A stretch of DNA of 64,000 bases from Megalonaias nervosa (taxonomy: Eukaryota > Mollusca > Bivalvia > Unionida > Unionidae). The notes under the pieces are model-generated. The model was given only the letters and a program-made list of their open reading frames with translations. It did not search any database and was not told where the DNA came from. How positions within the stretch are numbered: the stretch's first letter is position 1; every line of letters begins with the position of its first letter. Shown here piece by piece: positions 37,226-48,830 of this stretch. Both the position numbers and the translations under genes were made by a program. Location: contig JAECUM010000861.1 in the NCBI GenBank assembly GCA_016617855.1, positions 99,967 to 163,966 on the forward strand, written 5' to 3'.

Positions 37226-38635
37226 GGCCAAGCAACAAAATCACTAATAAATTCACTGCTGAGGCAATGTCACTCAAGTGGTAACAAATCTATGTTAAAA
37301 TGACAGAAACCACATTTTTTGTTTCATTTAATATTTATGCCAATGCAATTTTTTCTTCACTTTTCTGGAACTTTATATGTTAACTGCTCCATGGGTATGC
37401 AGGGGTGAATAAATCACTAACATATGTATTAGTCCAAATAACCACCAAAAGGGAAACTATGGTAATTCCCATTTTTCAATGGAAAAGCATTTCCATTTAA
37501 TGCACCATCAACATGGAGATGGATAAAACTAAGACGGCAAAAGGTTCTAAAAAAGATAGATACTCCAAATACATAAAATAATTTATGTAATTGTGTTTTT
37601 TCTTTTTCTAAATTTCTGCAATCAAATATCTCTAACTAAAACTTGACAAAAAAAATCAAGGTAAACTGTTATTTCCCTTTTGCTACAAGAAAGTACATTA
37701 CACATGCTTCAGAAATTATATAAATCTTTAGTTTTTGCAAAATAAATAAAAGAAATCAAAAGTGTACCTTAAATTATAAATCAAAAAAATAAAGCCTGAA
37801 TGAAAAGACCTGTGACTGTGTACTTGGTCTGTCTCAGATTTGTCCATCATAAGAACAGTATTATTTTTTTCTTCCAAAATACAAATTCTTCAACTTTCAA
37901 GGTAAGTTTCAAAGAGGATTAAAGAACTGCAAATGCTATTTTGTTTTTAAATGAAGTACACAAATAAAATTGAAGAATATTCCACAAGAGTGATTAGCCA
38001 TATTAACCATACAGTATTAATATTGTTAGAGAAGAGTAACCCACTCTGGCGTTCCTTGGCTACCATCATTGTTCAATAAACTAAACTAAACTGCAGATAA
38101 AAGAGTTTAAAAAACTCAATGATTTCATTGTGTTTTTAATGGTATTACAGTAAGTATAGTACAATTAAAGCAATTATAAGTCTGTGCAAGAGTGTCAATA
38201 TTAGCTGCCAACTATGTGAGATGTTCTTGAAAACCTGGCCTCTAGTTCTAGGACTTGTCTGACCCAGGATACACTGAGTCACCGCACTGTTTATTAAATC
38301 AGTAAGACTTTGGCCTCCCATATCATAAATATCAGGGTTGTCATCTTTATAGGAATACAATTTATATTTGCTGCTAACAAAATCAAATGTGGCCATTGGT
38401 CATATGGGCTTAAAAGACCCTTACAATTAAACAGACAAAAAAGCAAAATTTAGTACTTCCAGGCATGTGGGCTGCTGATTTGGAATTCAAGACTGATGCT
38501 GCATGTGTATACGATAAAGCATTTTAAAACTAAAGTAGCTAATATAATCATGACAAATATTTCAAAGCACCTGCTACCACAGCATCACAGATCATAGATG
38601 AAAATGAAGTACACTTTTTCACCCATGCATGATGA
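37226..38635. other. Intronic, nothing recognised
   Basis: The 83-codon minus frame at 38145-38396 lacks motifs or splice signals. Confidence 0.35.
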
Positions 38636-38948
38636 CCATTCCAGTGGGCTAGTGGTAGAGTGTCCGCTTCAGATGCAGGAGGTCGCAGGTTCGAACCCTG
38701 GCCATGTCATACCAAAGACTTTTAAAAATGGTACTAACAGCTGCCTCGCTTGCTGATCAGCATTAAGAGGTTAGTGTTAGGACTGATCAGCCTGGTGTCA
38801 GAATGTGACTGGCTGGGACATCATGCTACATGTCTGTGGCATGATGCCCCAGTGCTAAACATCACTATAAACTGTCACACTGCAGACATCGTAGCGATAT
38901 GACTGAAAAGTTGTTATAGCTATGTTAAAAATCTAAATCACACACACA
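38636..38948 (+). repeat. tRNA-derived SINE, type 1, best copy
   Basis: A-box GGCTAGTGGTAGAGTG, perfect B-box GGTTCGAACCC, body GTCATACCAAAGACTTTTAA, CAGCATTAAGAGGTTAGTGT, GGACATCATGCTACATGTC, then GATATGACTGAAAAGTTG and an ACACAC tail. Confidence 0.88.
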
Positions 38949-39014
38949 CTCACCCATGCATGCAATTAAGATTTTCTAATTTCTAATAAATAACGATAAC
39001 CTGCTTCACCAATC

Positions 39015-39088
39015 ATTGCAAGCTAGGGTGTAATTTTCATGGAAAGTTCACATTGCAAGCTAGGTTGTAATTTTCATGGAAAGTTCAC
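39015..39088. repeat. Tandem duplication, about 37-bp unit
   Basis: Two near-identical copies of CATTGCAAGCTAGG(G/T)TGTAA followed by TTTTCATGGAAAGTTCA. Confidence 0.93.
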
Positions 39089-39317
39089 ACAACATGACTT
39101 GCCTTAGTGAATGAATGAGCCATGCAAAGCTTCCCTTCCAGACACAGTCACTTATCGACTAAAGGTCACTTTTGTGGACATACTAGAGCTTGTTTTATCA
39201 TGCCTGATCTCTTTACAGTTTATAAGGATATTAATAAATGTTAACATCCCAAACCATGATCAACAGTAAGGTATTTAAGAGCACATAATCTTAAAAAATA
39301 ATACTCTTAACAATATA

Positions 39318-39341
39318 TGTGTGTGTGTGTGTGTGTGTGTG
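39318..39341. repeat. (GT)n microsatellite, tail of the adjoining SINE
   Basis: About twelve GT units directly abut the 3' end of the minus-strand SINE. Confidence 0.9.
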
Positions 39342-39342
39342 A

Positions 39343-39653
39343 TTTGGATTTTTAATGTCGCTTTAACAATTTTACAATCATATTGCTACAATGTCTGCAG
39401 TGTGGCAGTTTATAGTGATGTCTAGCAATGGGCATCATGCCGCAGACATGTAGAATTATGGCCCACCCATTCATACTATCCTGACACCAAGCCAACCAGT
39501 CCTAACACTAACCTCTTAATGCTGAGTGCCTAGCAAGGCAGCTGTTAGTGCCATTATTATAAGTCTTTGGTACGACTCGGCCAGGGTTCAAACCCGTGAC
39601 CTCTCGCATTCGAGGCGGACACTTTAACCATTAGGCCACTGGAAGGGTCCTCA
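39343..39653 (-). repeat. tRNA-derived SINE, type 1 (minus strand)
   Basis: On the minus strand: AGTGGCCTAATGGTTAAAGTG, B-box GGTTTGAACCC, GTCGTACCAAAGACTTATAA, and CAGCATTAAGAGGTTAGTGT. It faces the copy at 38636. Confidence 0.85.
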
Positions 39654-39726
39654 ACAATATATGAAGCAAAATGAAATAATCCTGGAAAATGAAATTAAGT
39701 TGAAATTACGTTGTGTGCATGTGTGT

Positions 39727-39832
39727 GATTCAGATTTTTTAAAGTCTCTGGTATGACTCATCTGGGATTCAAACCCGCAACCTCCCACATCCATGGCAAA
39801 TGCTCTAACCACTCAGCCACCAGATCAGTCCA
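39727..39832 (-). repeat. tRNA-derived SINE, type 1, internally deleted (minus strand)
   Basis: On the minus strand: GTGGCTGAGTGGTTAGAGCA, B-box GGTTTGAATCCC, and GTCATACCAGAGACTT, joined straight to the terminal AAATCTGAATCACAC. About 200 bp of the middle is missing. Confidence 0.75.
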
Positions 39833-39991
39833 AAATAAGTTGTGTAACAGTGTTGTAGTGCAGATTTGTATTAAGCTTTCCCCCCATAAGAAAAAAAAAA
39901 AAAAAATACACATACAACTTTCATTAGTGGATGTAAACCCAAGATTATGCTTTTGCTAGCAATGTAAAAAGTCACAAAAAGGTAAGATTAC

Positions 39992-40715
39992 TAGAGCTGG
40001 GAATGGGTACTTGGGTACCCGTCCACTGATAATAACCTCGGTAATAAAATGAGCCATCAGGTACCCATTTACTCTACACAAATTTTCTACCAGTGCATGT
40101 GGCTGCATACACCCCTGACTCTGTAAAGGCAGCACTCACTTCTGTTTTCAAGCTGACAACCCTTTTGATCGAGCCATGAATTTAATACATGTACTTGTTC
40201 AGTAGCAAATCAAGTTCTGCCTCTTCCAGTAAATATTTGACCTTAAACTCTTTGCTTGTTTTCCCACATGACAACCCTTTGATTGGATTTAAAATGTCAA
40301 GCATTGTGGATTTTAATGGATTAAATTAGAACAAACTTCAAGTTGTCAATTTATTTGTGACATATTCCACTCCATAATACATGAATATTATACACCACTT
40401 GGTTATTAATTTTCCTATCTTCCAATCTATCTATCGATCCAGTCAGACTTATTTATTTTTCAAAAATGCAAATCTGACTCACTGATGATAAGTCACCCCT
40501 TCAGAGGGATCTGACTTGCAAAATACACCCTGACTTGTATACATGACCACTGAAAAAATACACTTTTGCATGCCATTCATGCCAGTGTCAACTTACAATA
40601 AAGTAATTCAAGTCTGTATACATTTAATACAATTCCCTTTGATCAGGTACCAGGTAACCAATCATTACGATTCACTGGTACCCAGTAGATGTGTACTATA
40701 ATTTTCACAGCTCTA
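39992..40715. mobile_element. Non-autonomous hAT-like DNA transposon, about 724 bp
   Basis: The ends TAGAGCTGGGAA...GGTACTTGGGTACCC and GGGTACC..(inverted)...TTCACAGCTCTA are inverted, and the AGAGCTG-type terminus is typical of hAT elements. The interior has no coding capacity. No convincing 8-bp duplication flanks it. Confidence 0.6.
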
Positions 40716-41747
40716 CAATGAATATAAATTTTAAAACAATGTCTTTGGTATTGACAACATTCAAAGTTTATGATAGTCACCTGAGTTGCAATGTAAAGTG
40801 TCTCATGATGTTAGTGTAATGGATTTTCAAGGTTAAAATTACTCCTATAGAGAAGATTTAATTTATTTTGAGGTTTACTAATTCATGATTTGTTAGTTCT
40901 GAAAAGGAATTCAGAAAATATAGACATTTATCATAATAAATGCAGGTAGTAACAAGCACGTGTAAACACTAAAGTTAAATGAAAGAACTCGATCCAGACT
41001 GGAAAAATCCATTGTGCAACTCATTTCAGGTTAACTAGGTATTGTTTTCACGAGTTACTTAAGCACATGATTAAAGTTTTACTGCAGTAATGTAATTTGA
41101 TAAAGCACAACATTATAGTGTTGAAGCAATTAATATTATCTTATGGGCATGGCCAAATTAGCACTGTACTATTACTGTCATTTGTCCCTCTAAAATGGTG
41201 CATGTTTCCCAGGTCAAGGGGGGGGGGAGGAAGCTACAGTGTCCCTTGCCCTTGGGAACCTTAGTGTAACACTTGTAGACATCATTTTGTGAAGCTGTGA
41301 AATTTATATCGAAAGTATTTAAATTTGTTATAACTGATACATGTATTGTATTTGTATGAATAGTGAGTGACCAATCCAAGTTAGCAAATTTTCAAGATGT
41401 ATGAAGGCTGGGTCAACACCATGGATGTGTACTATGATTACAAGACATTTGAGCTTGTCAATAAAAGCATGTTACATCATGGAACCATATTACTGGAGAT
41501 TGGCACAGCAGGTGTTCCCTTACTTTACTCTAACAGTGTCATAAAAACACCAAAGTCATGCAATTAGCCCAATTGTACTGTCTAGTGGTGAGACTTAGGA
41601 CAGAATGCTTTTATGGCAGGTCCCCACCCCCAAGTCACCTGGCTATATAGTTACCTTCACAACAGGAATAGACTTTATCCTGGCATCCAAAATGAATGCA
41701 GAAACGATCGATAAAAAAATGGCAAATCTTTCATGCTCATAAAAGAA
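40716..41747. other. Intronic, nothing recognised
   Basis: A G-run at about 41218-41227; short frames only. Confidence 0.35.
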
Positions 41748-41938
41748 CTGTATGTACTTGCTTACAAGTCAAATCCATCTGCAAACACAGACCCTGATTG
41801 ACCAATGCATAATGCACTGGCAGATTAGGGTTCAAGCTGTTTGTTATAATGATTACTCCTAAGAAACTGCACATTATGTGCTAGAAGATCTGTCTGTGCA
41901 GTCTTTTGTTGGACTAAACTTAAAAGAGTATAGAAGGT
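41748..41938 (+). repeat. Palindromic MITE, copy 12
   Basis: Left end ACTGTATGTACTTGCTTAC. The internal order is scrambled: a hairpin, the linker GATTACTCCTAAGAAACTGC, then half of another. Confidence 0.7.
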
Positions 41939-42064
41939 TCTGTATGAAATTTAATTTATACGATATACTTTAATCAATATATCCAATACCAGTAATAACA
42001 TCTTTATCTGGATTTTTAACTCTCTACTTATGTAAGTATACTGCATACTTTTCTGTTTGCATTA

Positions 42065-42235
42065 CCATATAAACTTGTTTATAAGTTGAGTCAAATTGGA
42101 AAGAACAAAGATCAATGATCTGCTGTAACATCGTACAGCTGCAAATCAGGATCAGTGCTGTTTGTTCTGCACAGATCCAGATCTGCTGGAACATTATTTT
42201 GCAGTTAGACCCTTCTTATAACTGAATACATATGG
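42065..42235 (-). repeat. Palindromic MITE, copy 13, TA flanks kept
   Basis: Begins CCATATAAACTTGTTTATAAG after TA and ends ATACATATGG before TA. Hairpin B comes first; hairpin A has lost its right arm. Confidence 0.8.
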
Positions 42236-43296
42236 TATTTTCATTCTGAATCAACATCATAAAAACTCTCTATGAAATGTAAGAAATTTCACAGCTAAAG
42301 AAGGGGTGGGGGTGGCAAGAAAGAAGAGATAAAATTCTTACCAACAAAAAAATGGCTAAATGGGTGACATCTGGGCTAACATTGACACAGATGAAGATAT
42401 CAGGGGCTTTGGCTGAACTATCATAATGCCCTTGGGCAAGGGCAAGATAATTTGTGATCACCTGATCAATACAACTGTAAGCCCATTAGATACATCTCTT
42501 CCTGTTAAACTTTCATGAAACTTTTCTGTAACTGGTAAACCACTTGATTCAAAGCATTGTTACCTTGAAATGACAGGTTATCTATGGGGACAAGTGGGTA
42601 AGATCACTGTATGGCACATACCTGCAAGGTGTGACTGGTGCAATAAATCAAAATAGGTCATCATCATAGCTAATTATTTGATACTAATTCATCTATGATC
42701 TTGTTTTAAAAAAAAACTTAGGAGTGAACAAATTATACTGAGAGTTGATTCTCCCTGTTCAACAAAAGTGTATTGCAATAGGTAAAAATGTTATGTAAAC
42801 TGTCTGTGAAAGCAGGATCCAATCCAGTATTCCACCAGTCCGGGCCACTAGCCCATAAAGAGTTTCAAAAACTGAGTCCAAAACTTTGATTTAGGCCTCT
42901 GTTTTGTCTTCACGATAAGGCTAACAGTCACTGTTAGAAAACAAATGCACCCAAAAATTGTTTAAAATATAAATTATTCCTTTAATAGCAGATAATAATT
43001 TTATTTTGTACACAGAGTACGACTGAGTCAAAATTCTTTTATTATAAAAAATTTAAAAACTGATTATTCAGGAAAAACAACGTGAATTGTTCTAAATAAA
43101 TAACTTCTCACTAAAAGGTTTCACACATTGTATAAGTAATACAGATGAATTTGTCACCCTTGTCACTAATGTTAAGTATTATTAAAAGATCAAAATGACT
43201 TGCTTTAAAAACTGTTCAAATGTTTTTCTTTGCTTGTAAGTAATAATTGTGCAGCCACACAGGTTTTGTAAACTATCTATATTTAAATTTTTTTCA

Positions 43297-44440
43297 CATA
43301 ATTTTGTCAAGTTCAACAGATCCAACATTTACTGGTTCATGAACAATGTGAGGGGCCTGTTCAGAATCTAATATGTTACAAATATTCTCATCCACGGGTA
43401 AATTACATGATGATTCTGCTGACTTAAGCAAAAAACAACAACACAATGCATATTTACCTGCTCGTCATTTTGGATTGCTGATTTTGCACATTACATGCAA
43501 TCTCCATGTGGCATACACAAGTGAGTGGTCATGATGTAATATTTCAGAATCAGACTTGTTACTATGCAACTAGCTCATGTCATAAAACGCTTCATTCGCA
43601 CTGAATTTTTATAAGCATCTCACAAATGAAGATGCATTCAAATACTGGTAGTGCATCATAATGCCCCTGACAACTTTTGGACCTGTTGGTATATTACTAA
43701 TAAAATTAAAATTAATTCAGGGAAATCAGATTTTTACAAGAATATTTAAGTAATTTTTCATTTTTAAATAATTCTTTTAAAAATGCAAACACTGAAAGAA
43801 CTAATTCAACCAAATCAATTATTATGTCAAGTTTGTTACCTTTTCTTTGATAGGTCTCAATTTCAAATGATTCTGCACTATATGAATTGGAACCACAAGT
43901 ATCTTTCAAAAATATAACTGGAAACAGTAATTGTAACTTTCTTAAAATTGTTGTTGTATCTTTAACAAACATGGCAGCATCTGTCAAGTCACTTTACTTG
44001 ATAGTACCGGTAACCTTCGTCATTTTCTGGAAATCATCATCTCCACAAATCAATTTTTGACAAAACCCGGTTTTCATCATGATTTTGGGCACATTTAATA
44101 GAAGCCAATTCAACGGATTTATCATTTATACCTGATAGAATACTGCTCACTTCTGATGTTGAGGACAGATTGTAATTCAGCTGGAAAAAGCCAAAAATTG
44201 TTGAATTTCCAAATACAATTTTCAGGCTCTTAAGATTTTTCTCACTCATTTTCCCCAACATCTTGAGTGTCTGTTTAATATTATCTGAACACTTGATTTT
44301 ATGCAATGAATGAGCAAGCTGAGTAACCTAAAGATTTTGACAAAATAAAAGTTACACTGGTTTCCTGTTCTTGTTTATATGAGAAGCATATGCTTCTTCA
44401 GATTGTTTAATTGATAATGCAAGTGGCACAAGAAAATAAA
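43297..44440 (-). pseudogene. Unrecognised protein-coding remnant in several pieces
   Basis: The minus strand gives protein-like segments in one direction. About 44440-44375 reads LALSIKQSEEAYASHINKNRK. After 30 bp with two in-frame stops, 44336-44037 reads VTQLAHSLHKIKCSD onward for about 100 codons. One frameshift near 44040 and one stop near 43995 lead into a piece with SDLTDAAMFVKDTTTILRK, LLFPVIFLKDTCGSN and NKLDIIIDLVELVLSVFAF, ending at 43712. Further on, 43426-43297, preceded by an acceptor-like TTTTTTGCTTAAG, reads 42 codons (LPVDENICNILDSEQAPH) to a stop. Composition is that of a real protein rather than AT-rich noise, but I recognise no family. It could be a host pseudogene, a nested gene with short introns, or a transposon ORF. 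It ends close to the Tigger insertion at 44569. Confidence 0.45.
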
Positions 44441-44568
44441 TTAGACATGGGCTTTAAAGCAGATATTTGTCTACACAAAGATATGTGCACAAACAGCGAT
44501 CTTTTTGAATAAAACAAAACCACTTGCACATCTGGTATGAATAAAGAAAATAACTGGGTATTTTACTA

Positions 44569-47445
44569 CCATATATACTCGCATATAAGCCCGTTCGCGT
44601 ATAAGCCGACCCCCCCAACTTGACTAAGTAAAAATAGGAAAAATTGCATGACCCGCACATAAGCCATGCTGTAAGTTCACAACTACATCACAAAATGCAC
44701 AAAGTGAGTTCTAAATACCGGTAGATTTATTTAGGCAAATCACATTACTAAAATAAATATTATCTTCAAACTTAATGAAAATGAAAGTAAGAAATCTAAT
44801 TTATATGTTGAAATAAAAACAATTTATCTTCAGTGTTAAATAATAATTGAAATAATAATGTCCTCATACTAAAATCCTGAATTATAAAAGTTTTATCACA
44901 TTCAGAATCCTTCAAAATCTGGCTCGGTATTGGAATTGCCAAACAGTTCATAAAACTCGGCTTCTGTTATGGGTGTGCTGTCATCGTATATGTCATCATT
45001 GTCATCAGTGTCATCCGATAGTGTGTCGTTCTGCTTCTCATTCTCCTCGTCATTGTCTGATTCAAATATGGCATCATCCTCAGTTCCATCCATGGCATTG
45101 CTGATACAGCACTTTCGAAATGATTTGACAATCATGTCCGATGGAATTGAGTCCTATGCATCTTTGACGCACTTGGCGACCAAGTCGAGGTCCAGCCTTG
45201 TGAAATTCCTGCCTTTTGTCATCTTCACTGCGCCTGAACAAACCCATTCAGACCATATCTTTCGTACCCTGTCCTTAAACGGCTTGTTAAGGCAGACATC
45301 AAGAGGTTGTAACACTGATGTTAAACCTCCTGGTATCACAGCCAATGTCGTTTTCATTTTCTTTGCGGCCTTTTTGACTTCATCTGTCTTGTGTGCTCGA
45401 AACATGTCCCAGACAAGCATTGAAGATTTCTGAAGAAGTGCACCTGGTCTCTTGTTCCAGACTTTCTCCAACCATTCAATCGTTCCACTTTCGTCCATCC
45501 ATCCCTTTTCATGTGCATGAACGATGACACCAGCAGGAAATTTCATGCTTTTTGGCAGCGTCTTCCTTTTAAAAATTATGACAGGAGGCAGCTTTGATCC
45601 ATGACCTAAGCAGACCAAAACAACTGTGAAATGTGTTTTTTTCATGGCTGGTCATTTTTATCAGAATACTTTTCTCACCAACAGCATTGACTGTTTTATC
45701 ACTTGGTAAGTCAAACGTCATAGGCATCTCATCCATATTTCCGATTTGTGATAGTTTGAATAAGCAATCCATTCTGTGTTTAATGATGAACTTCTGAAAT
45801 AATTCAATTTTTCTTCCAAGTCTTTTGGTAGCTTGTGAGCTATCTTTGTTCGCTGCCTGAGGCTGAAACCATGCCAGTTCCTAAAACGAGAATACCAACC
45901 AGCTGATGCAACAAATTTGGAATCTGCCATCTTGTATTTGTCATCTTTCGCCATCTGCATAGCATGCAGACGAATTGAAGTTCGTGTGACAATGTATCCA
46001 TTTTGTCAACATTCACTTACAAAATCACTGAGTTCTTTCTCCAATTCAGGGAATGAGGCGATCCCAGTCCGACGAGCCTTCTTGGTTTTTGGCATTTCTT
46101 CCAATGCTGCTTTGCTTTTCTTCCATTTCTGTACTTCTCGTTCACACAAAATTCGCATGCTGCAGCACAGTTGTTATTTGCTTCTGCATATTCAATAACT
46201 TTAAGTTTGAATGCTGCATCATAAGCAGAACGCTTTCTTTTACTTCCAACACTATTCATCTGATTGAATATAAACTTCAGGAAAGATTAAACTGAGATAA
46301 TTTTTGATTGTGGTAATATCCTATTTATCCTGTAATTTTTCCCATGGGTGGTTGGTTATCAATTTATGTTGGATAATTATTGATCATTGTTTTTTTGTTT
46401 TTTTATCGTTTTTTTTTAACTGCTGGTAGCGTGATTCAGTTGACCAAAATATGATTGGTTTTCAGTGTGGACACTGTTCAAGTATTGTGACAGTTATAAC
46501 TTTGAGCAGAAACCATATCCACTACCTTATCTCATTAAACAATACATTGAGAGTTGGTATGTATTAGTAAATTCAGTGGCATTGTGCTACAAAATCCCTG
46601 AGGCATTTACCACAGATTAAGTGTACCGGTAGTTACTGTACAACACTCTACAACTAACAAACCACTTTGCTATACAAACAACTAAACAACAGTAGAAGAT
46701 AAACTGTGGCTGCCTTTTACTTCTAAAACTCCTGTCAAAGAAATCCCACAAATTATATTTTTAACAATTAATCACGCTGACTCGTATATGCTACTTACCT
46801 GTTATTTACCCTTCCTAGGCGCGTGTGCAACAAACCCCTATGGAGCCTCTCGCTATGGTTGCTGTAAGACTATCGTACATGTACATGACTCTCCACACCA
46901 AAATGGTTGTGTCGTAAATACCTTCAGTATCCTAATTCTTAATCTTTTTATTTACCATAGTTTCTTTTCATATTAACACTGAAATAAGCTAGCGTGCATT
47001 TGTACGGTACCGTAGAGTTTAATGATTACTGATTAGTTGAGGGTTAAATACTTCACTGAGAGATTACTAATATGGTGGTTCTTTTGGAAAATACACGTAC
47101 CACCGTGGCTCAAATAACATGTATGGCTGCATTTTCTGGCGGGTGGACATCTGTCAAATAGACATCAAGTATGGTAATACATGTTTTTCATTCCTTATCC
47201 TACCAGTAAAGTTAGAAAAAAATACTTGTTTCACTTCAAGACAGCACTTATCACATGAGCCATGTGGCATCATTAGACATGTGATCTCATCTTCGGCGAT
47301 TGACAGTAACAATAAATATCGGTAATCGAGAAGAAAAGCTCTAAAATTTTCAGACTTAGACCTTGGCCCGCAGATAAGCCGACCCCCCTTCTTCAAGGCT
47401 TTATTTTTTTCCTAAATTCTTCGGCTTATATGCGAGTATATACGG
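44569..47445 (-). mobile_element. Full-length pogo/Tigger-type DNA transposon, 2877 bp
   Basis: Terminal inverted repeats begin CC(A/G)TATATACTCGCATATAAGCC at both ends, and TA flanks each side (44567-44568 and 47446-47447), the target duplication of Tc1/mariner-type elements. Subterminal copies of the motif (GCGTATAAGCCGACCCCCC on the left; its counterpart with GGGGGGTCGGCTTATCTGCG on the right) repeat inside the ends and are probable transposase-binding sites. The transposase gene is on the minus strand. About 1.2 kb of non-coding sequence lies between its start and the right end, and about 330 bp between its stop and the left end. The element sits in storkhead intron 1 in the gene's own orientation. 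Confidence 0.92.
44902..46259 (-). pseudogene. Pogo/Tigger transposase, broken
   Basis: The start MNSVGSKRKRSAYDAAFKLK leads into a CENP-B/Psq-type helix-turn-helix (residues about 10-55), then a second helical domain (FVASAGWYSRFRNWHGFSLRQ). The DDE/DDD core follows: first aspartate in NMDEMPM, second in LVWDMFRAH, third in LQPLDVCLNKPFK. All three catalytic acids are still present. The C-terminus is acidic (ESDNDEENEKQND...SDDTDDND). Lesions: a frameshift near 46137, TGA at 46006-46008, frameshifts near 45800 and 45640, and a TAG at 45154-45156. The catalytic core was therefore lost through only a few small changes, suggesting a fairly recent death. The family cuts and pastes DNA by binding its terminal repeats and targeting TA. 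This copy cannot make a full protein. Confidence 0.93.
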
Positions 47446-48565
47446 TATTTTAACTTAGTGAACTACTCATCTCCTGTGATAACACATACAATGGGATCAA
47501 AAAAGACACAGACTGCATAACAAGTTTCGTGCGACTTATCGACAGACTCGGAAAAAAAAAAGGATGCCATCCCAATGCAAACTGTACATTGAGATAACCA
47601 AACGGGGAAGTAACAGGGCTATTTAACTGCTGAATACTCATTTTATAATCGTGTTGGTAATAATTGTTGACAACAGCTTTTCTTATGAAGTAGTTCTCTT
47701 TTATTAATCAATTATCTTTATTTTCAAAATACACAACCTCAGAACGTTCGTACACAACATTACTCAAACTCGTCTGAACAACCATCATGCATATGCCAAA
47801 ACGTTTTGTTTTACATGCTTTCTTTCTTTTGTTGCTGATTAAAAAGAAATCAAGATTTTTTTTTCAAAACAACCATCACAGTCAAAGCTCCATTTTTTTC
47901 CATGTTCTATTTAGTAAAATATTAATGCTGTGACTTCACTGCAAATAATAGTGAAACTTCTCATCCTTGAGGAAATCTCAAAATGCCAATTTAGGAATTT
48001 TAAGTTTACTACAAGCTCTGAAATTCGTAATGAACCATATCTGTGAAACAAAGCTTTTTATTCACCAAGTACACTGTACTAGTTTCACTTAGTTCGTCTT
48101 GCTATCTTTGATCCCAATGCACTTGCCAGTTGATTGCTGTAAATTACCATCCAACAATTCCATCAACATAAAACCATTTATTTACTCCACTGAGAGATCA
48201 AATCGCTGCTAAAAAAATTGAAATAAAAAAATAAATGGATGCATGATTAGATAATGTACACTATACTTTACATTCCATTTACCAATATGCATCAAATATG
48301 AAGGCTTACCAAAACTATACCAGATTCTGTAAACAACCTATTTTTTGAAATTTAGTTTACATATACCAGCTCCTGTAACCAGTCTGGTCCACAAATTTTA
48401 TTTATAAATCAAAGACTTAAGTGCAGTTTTTCCACCATTATCTGCAGGGTCTGGATCTTGAAAAAAATTACTCACTCAGGCAAGTACTGAAGTACATGTA
48501 CCGTAGTACAAATTTTTGTACACATAGAATGAACTCTTTCTCAACCATTAGAGAAATATTTTTAA
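47446..48565. other. Intronic, nothing recognised
   Basis: AT-rich, short frames only. Confidence 0.35.
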
Positions 48566-48830
48566 AAAATGTGTTCCTACTGTACTGGTTTTCATTGTAA
48601 AATTAGGATAAGTAGGTAGTCTTTTTTTAAAAAAACATTGTATACATTATAATGATTAAAATATAAAGTGCTTCAAGTACTGGAAAAACTGGATCAATTA
48701 GATCCACATATCAATTCTGTGAAATTTTGAAAAGTTTATATTTGTTTACATTTTTTTCAAATTTTTTTTTTTTACCTTGGGGGAAGAAAGTGCTAGGGTC
48801 AATGCCAAAAAAAACCGGACAGTTGGCCAA
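48566..48830 (+). repeat. Unnamed dispersed repeat R1, copy 2
   Basis: GTGTTCCTACTGTACTGGTT, AAAATTAGGATAAGTAGGTAG, TTCAAGTACTGG..AAACTGGATCAATTAGAT, a T-run, GGGAAGAAAGTGCTAGGGTC, and the end AAAACCGGACAGTTGGCC. Confidence 0.7.

Noticed and set aside
38145..38396. 83-codon minus frame with a hydrophobic tail
   Set aside because: No recognisable family, no splice signals, single short frame.
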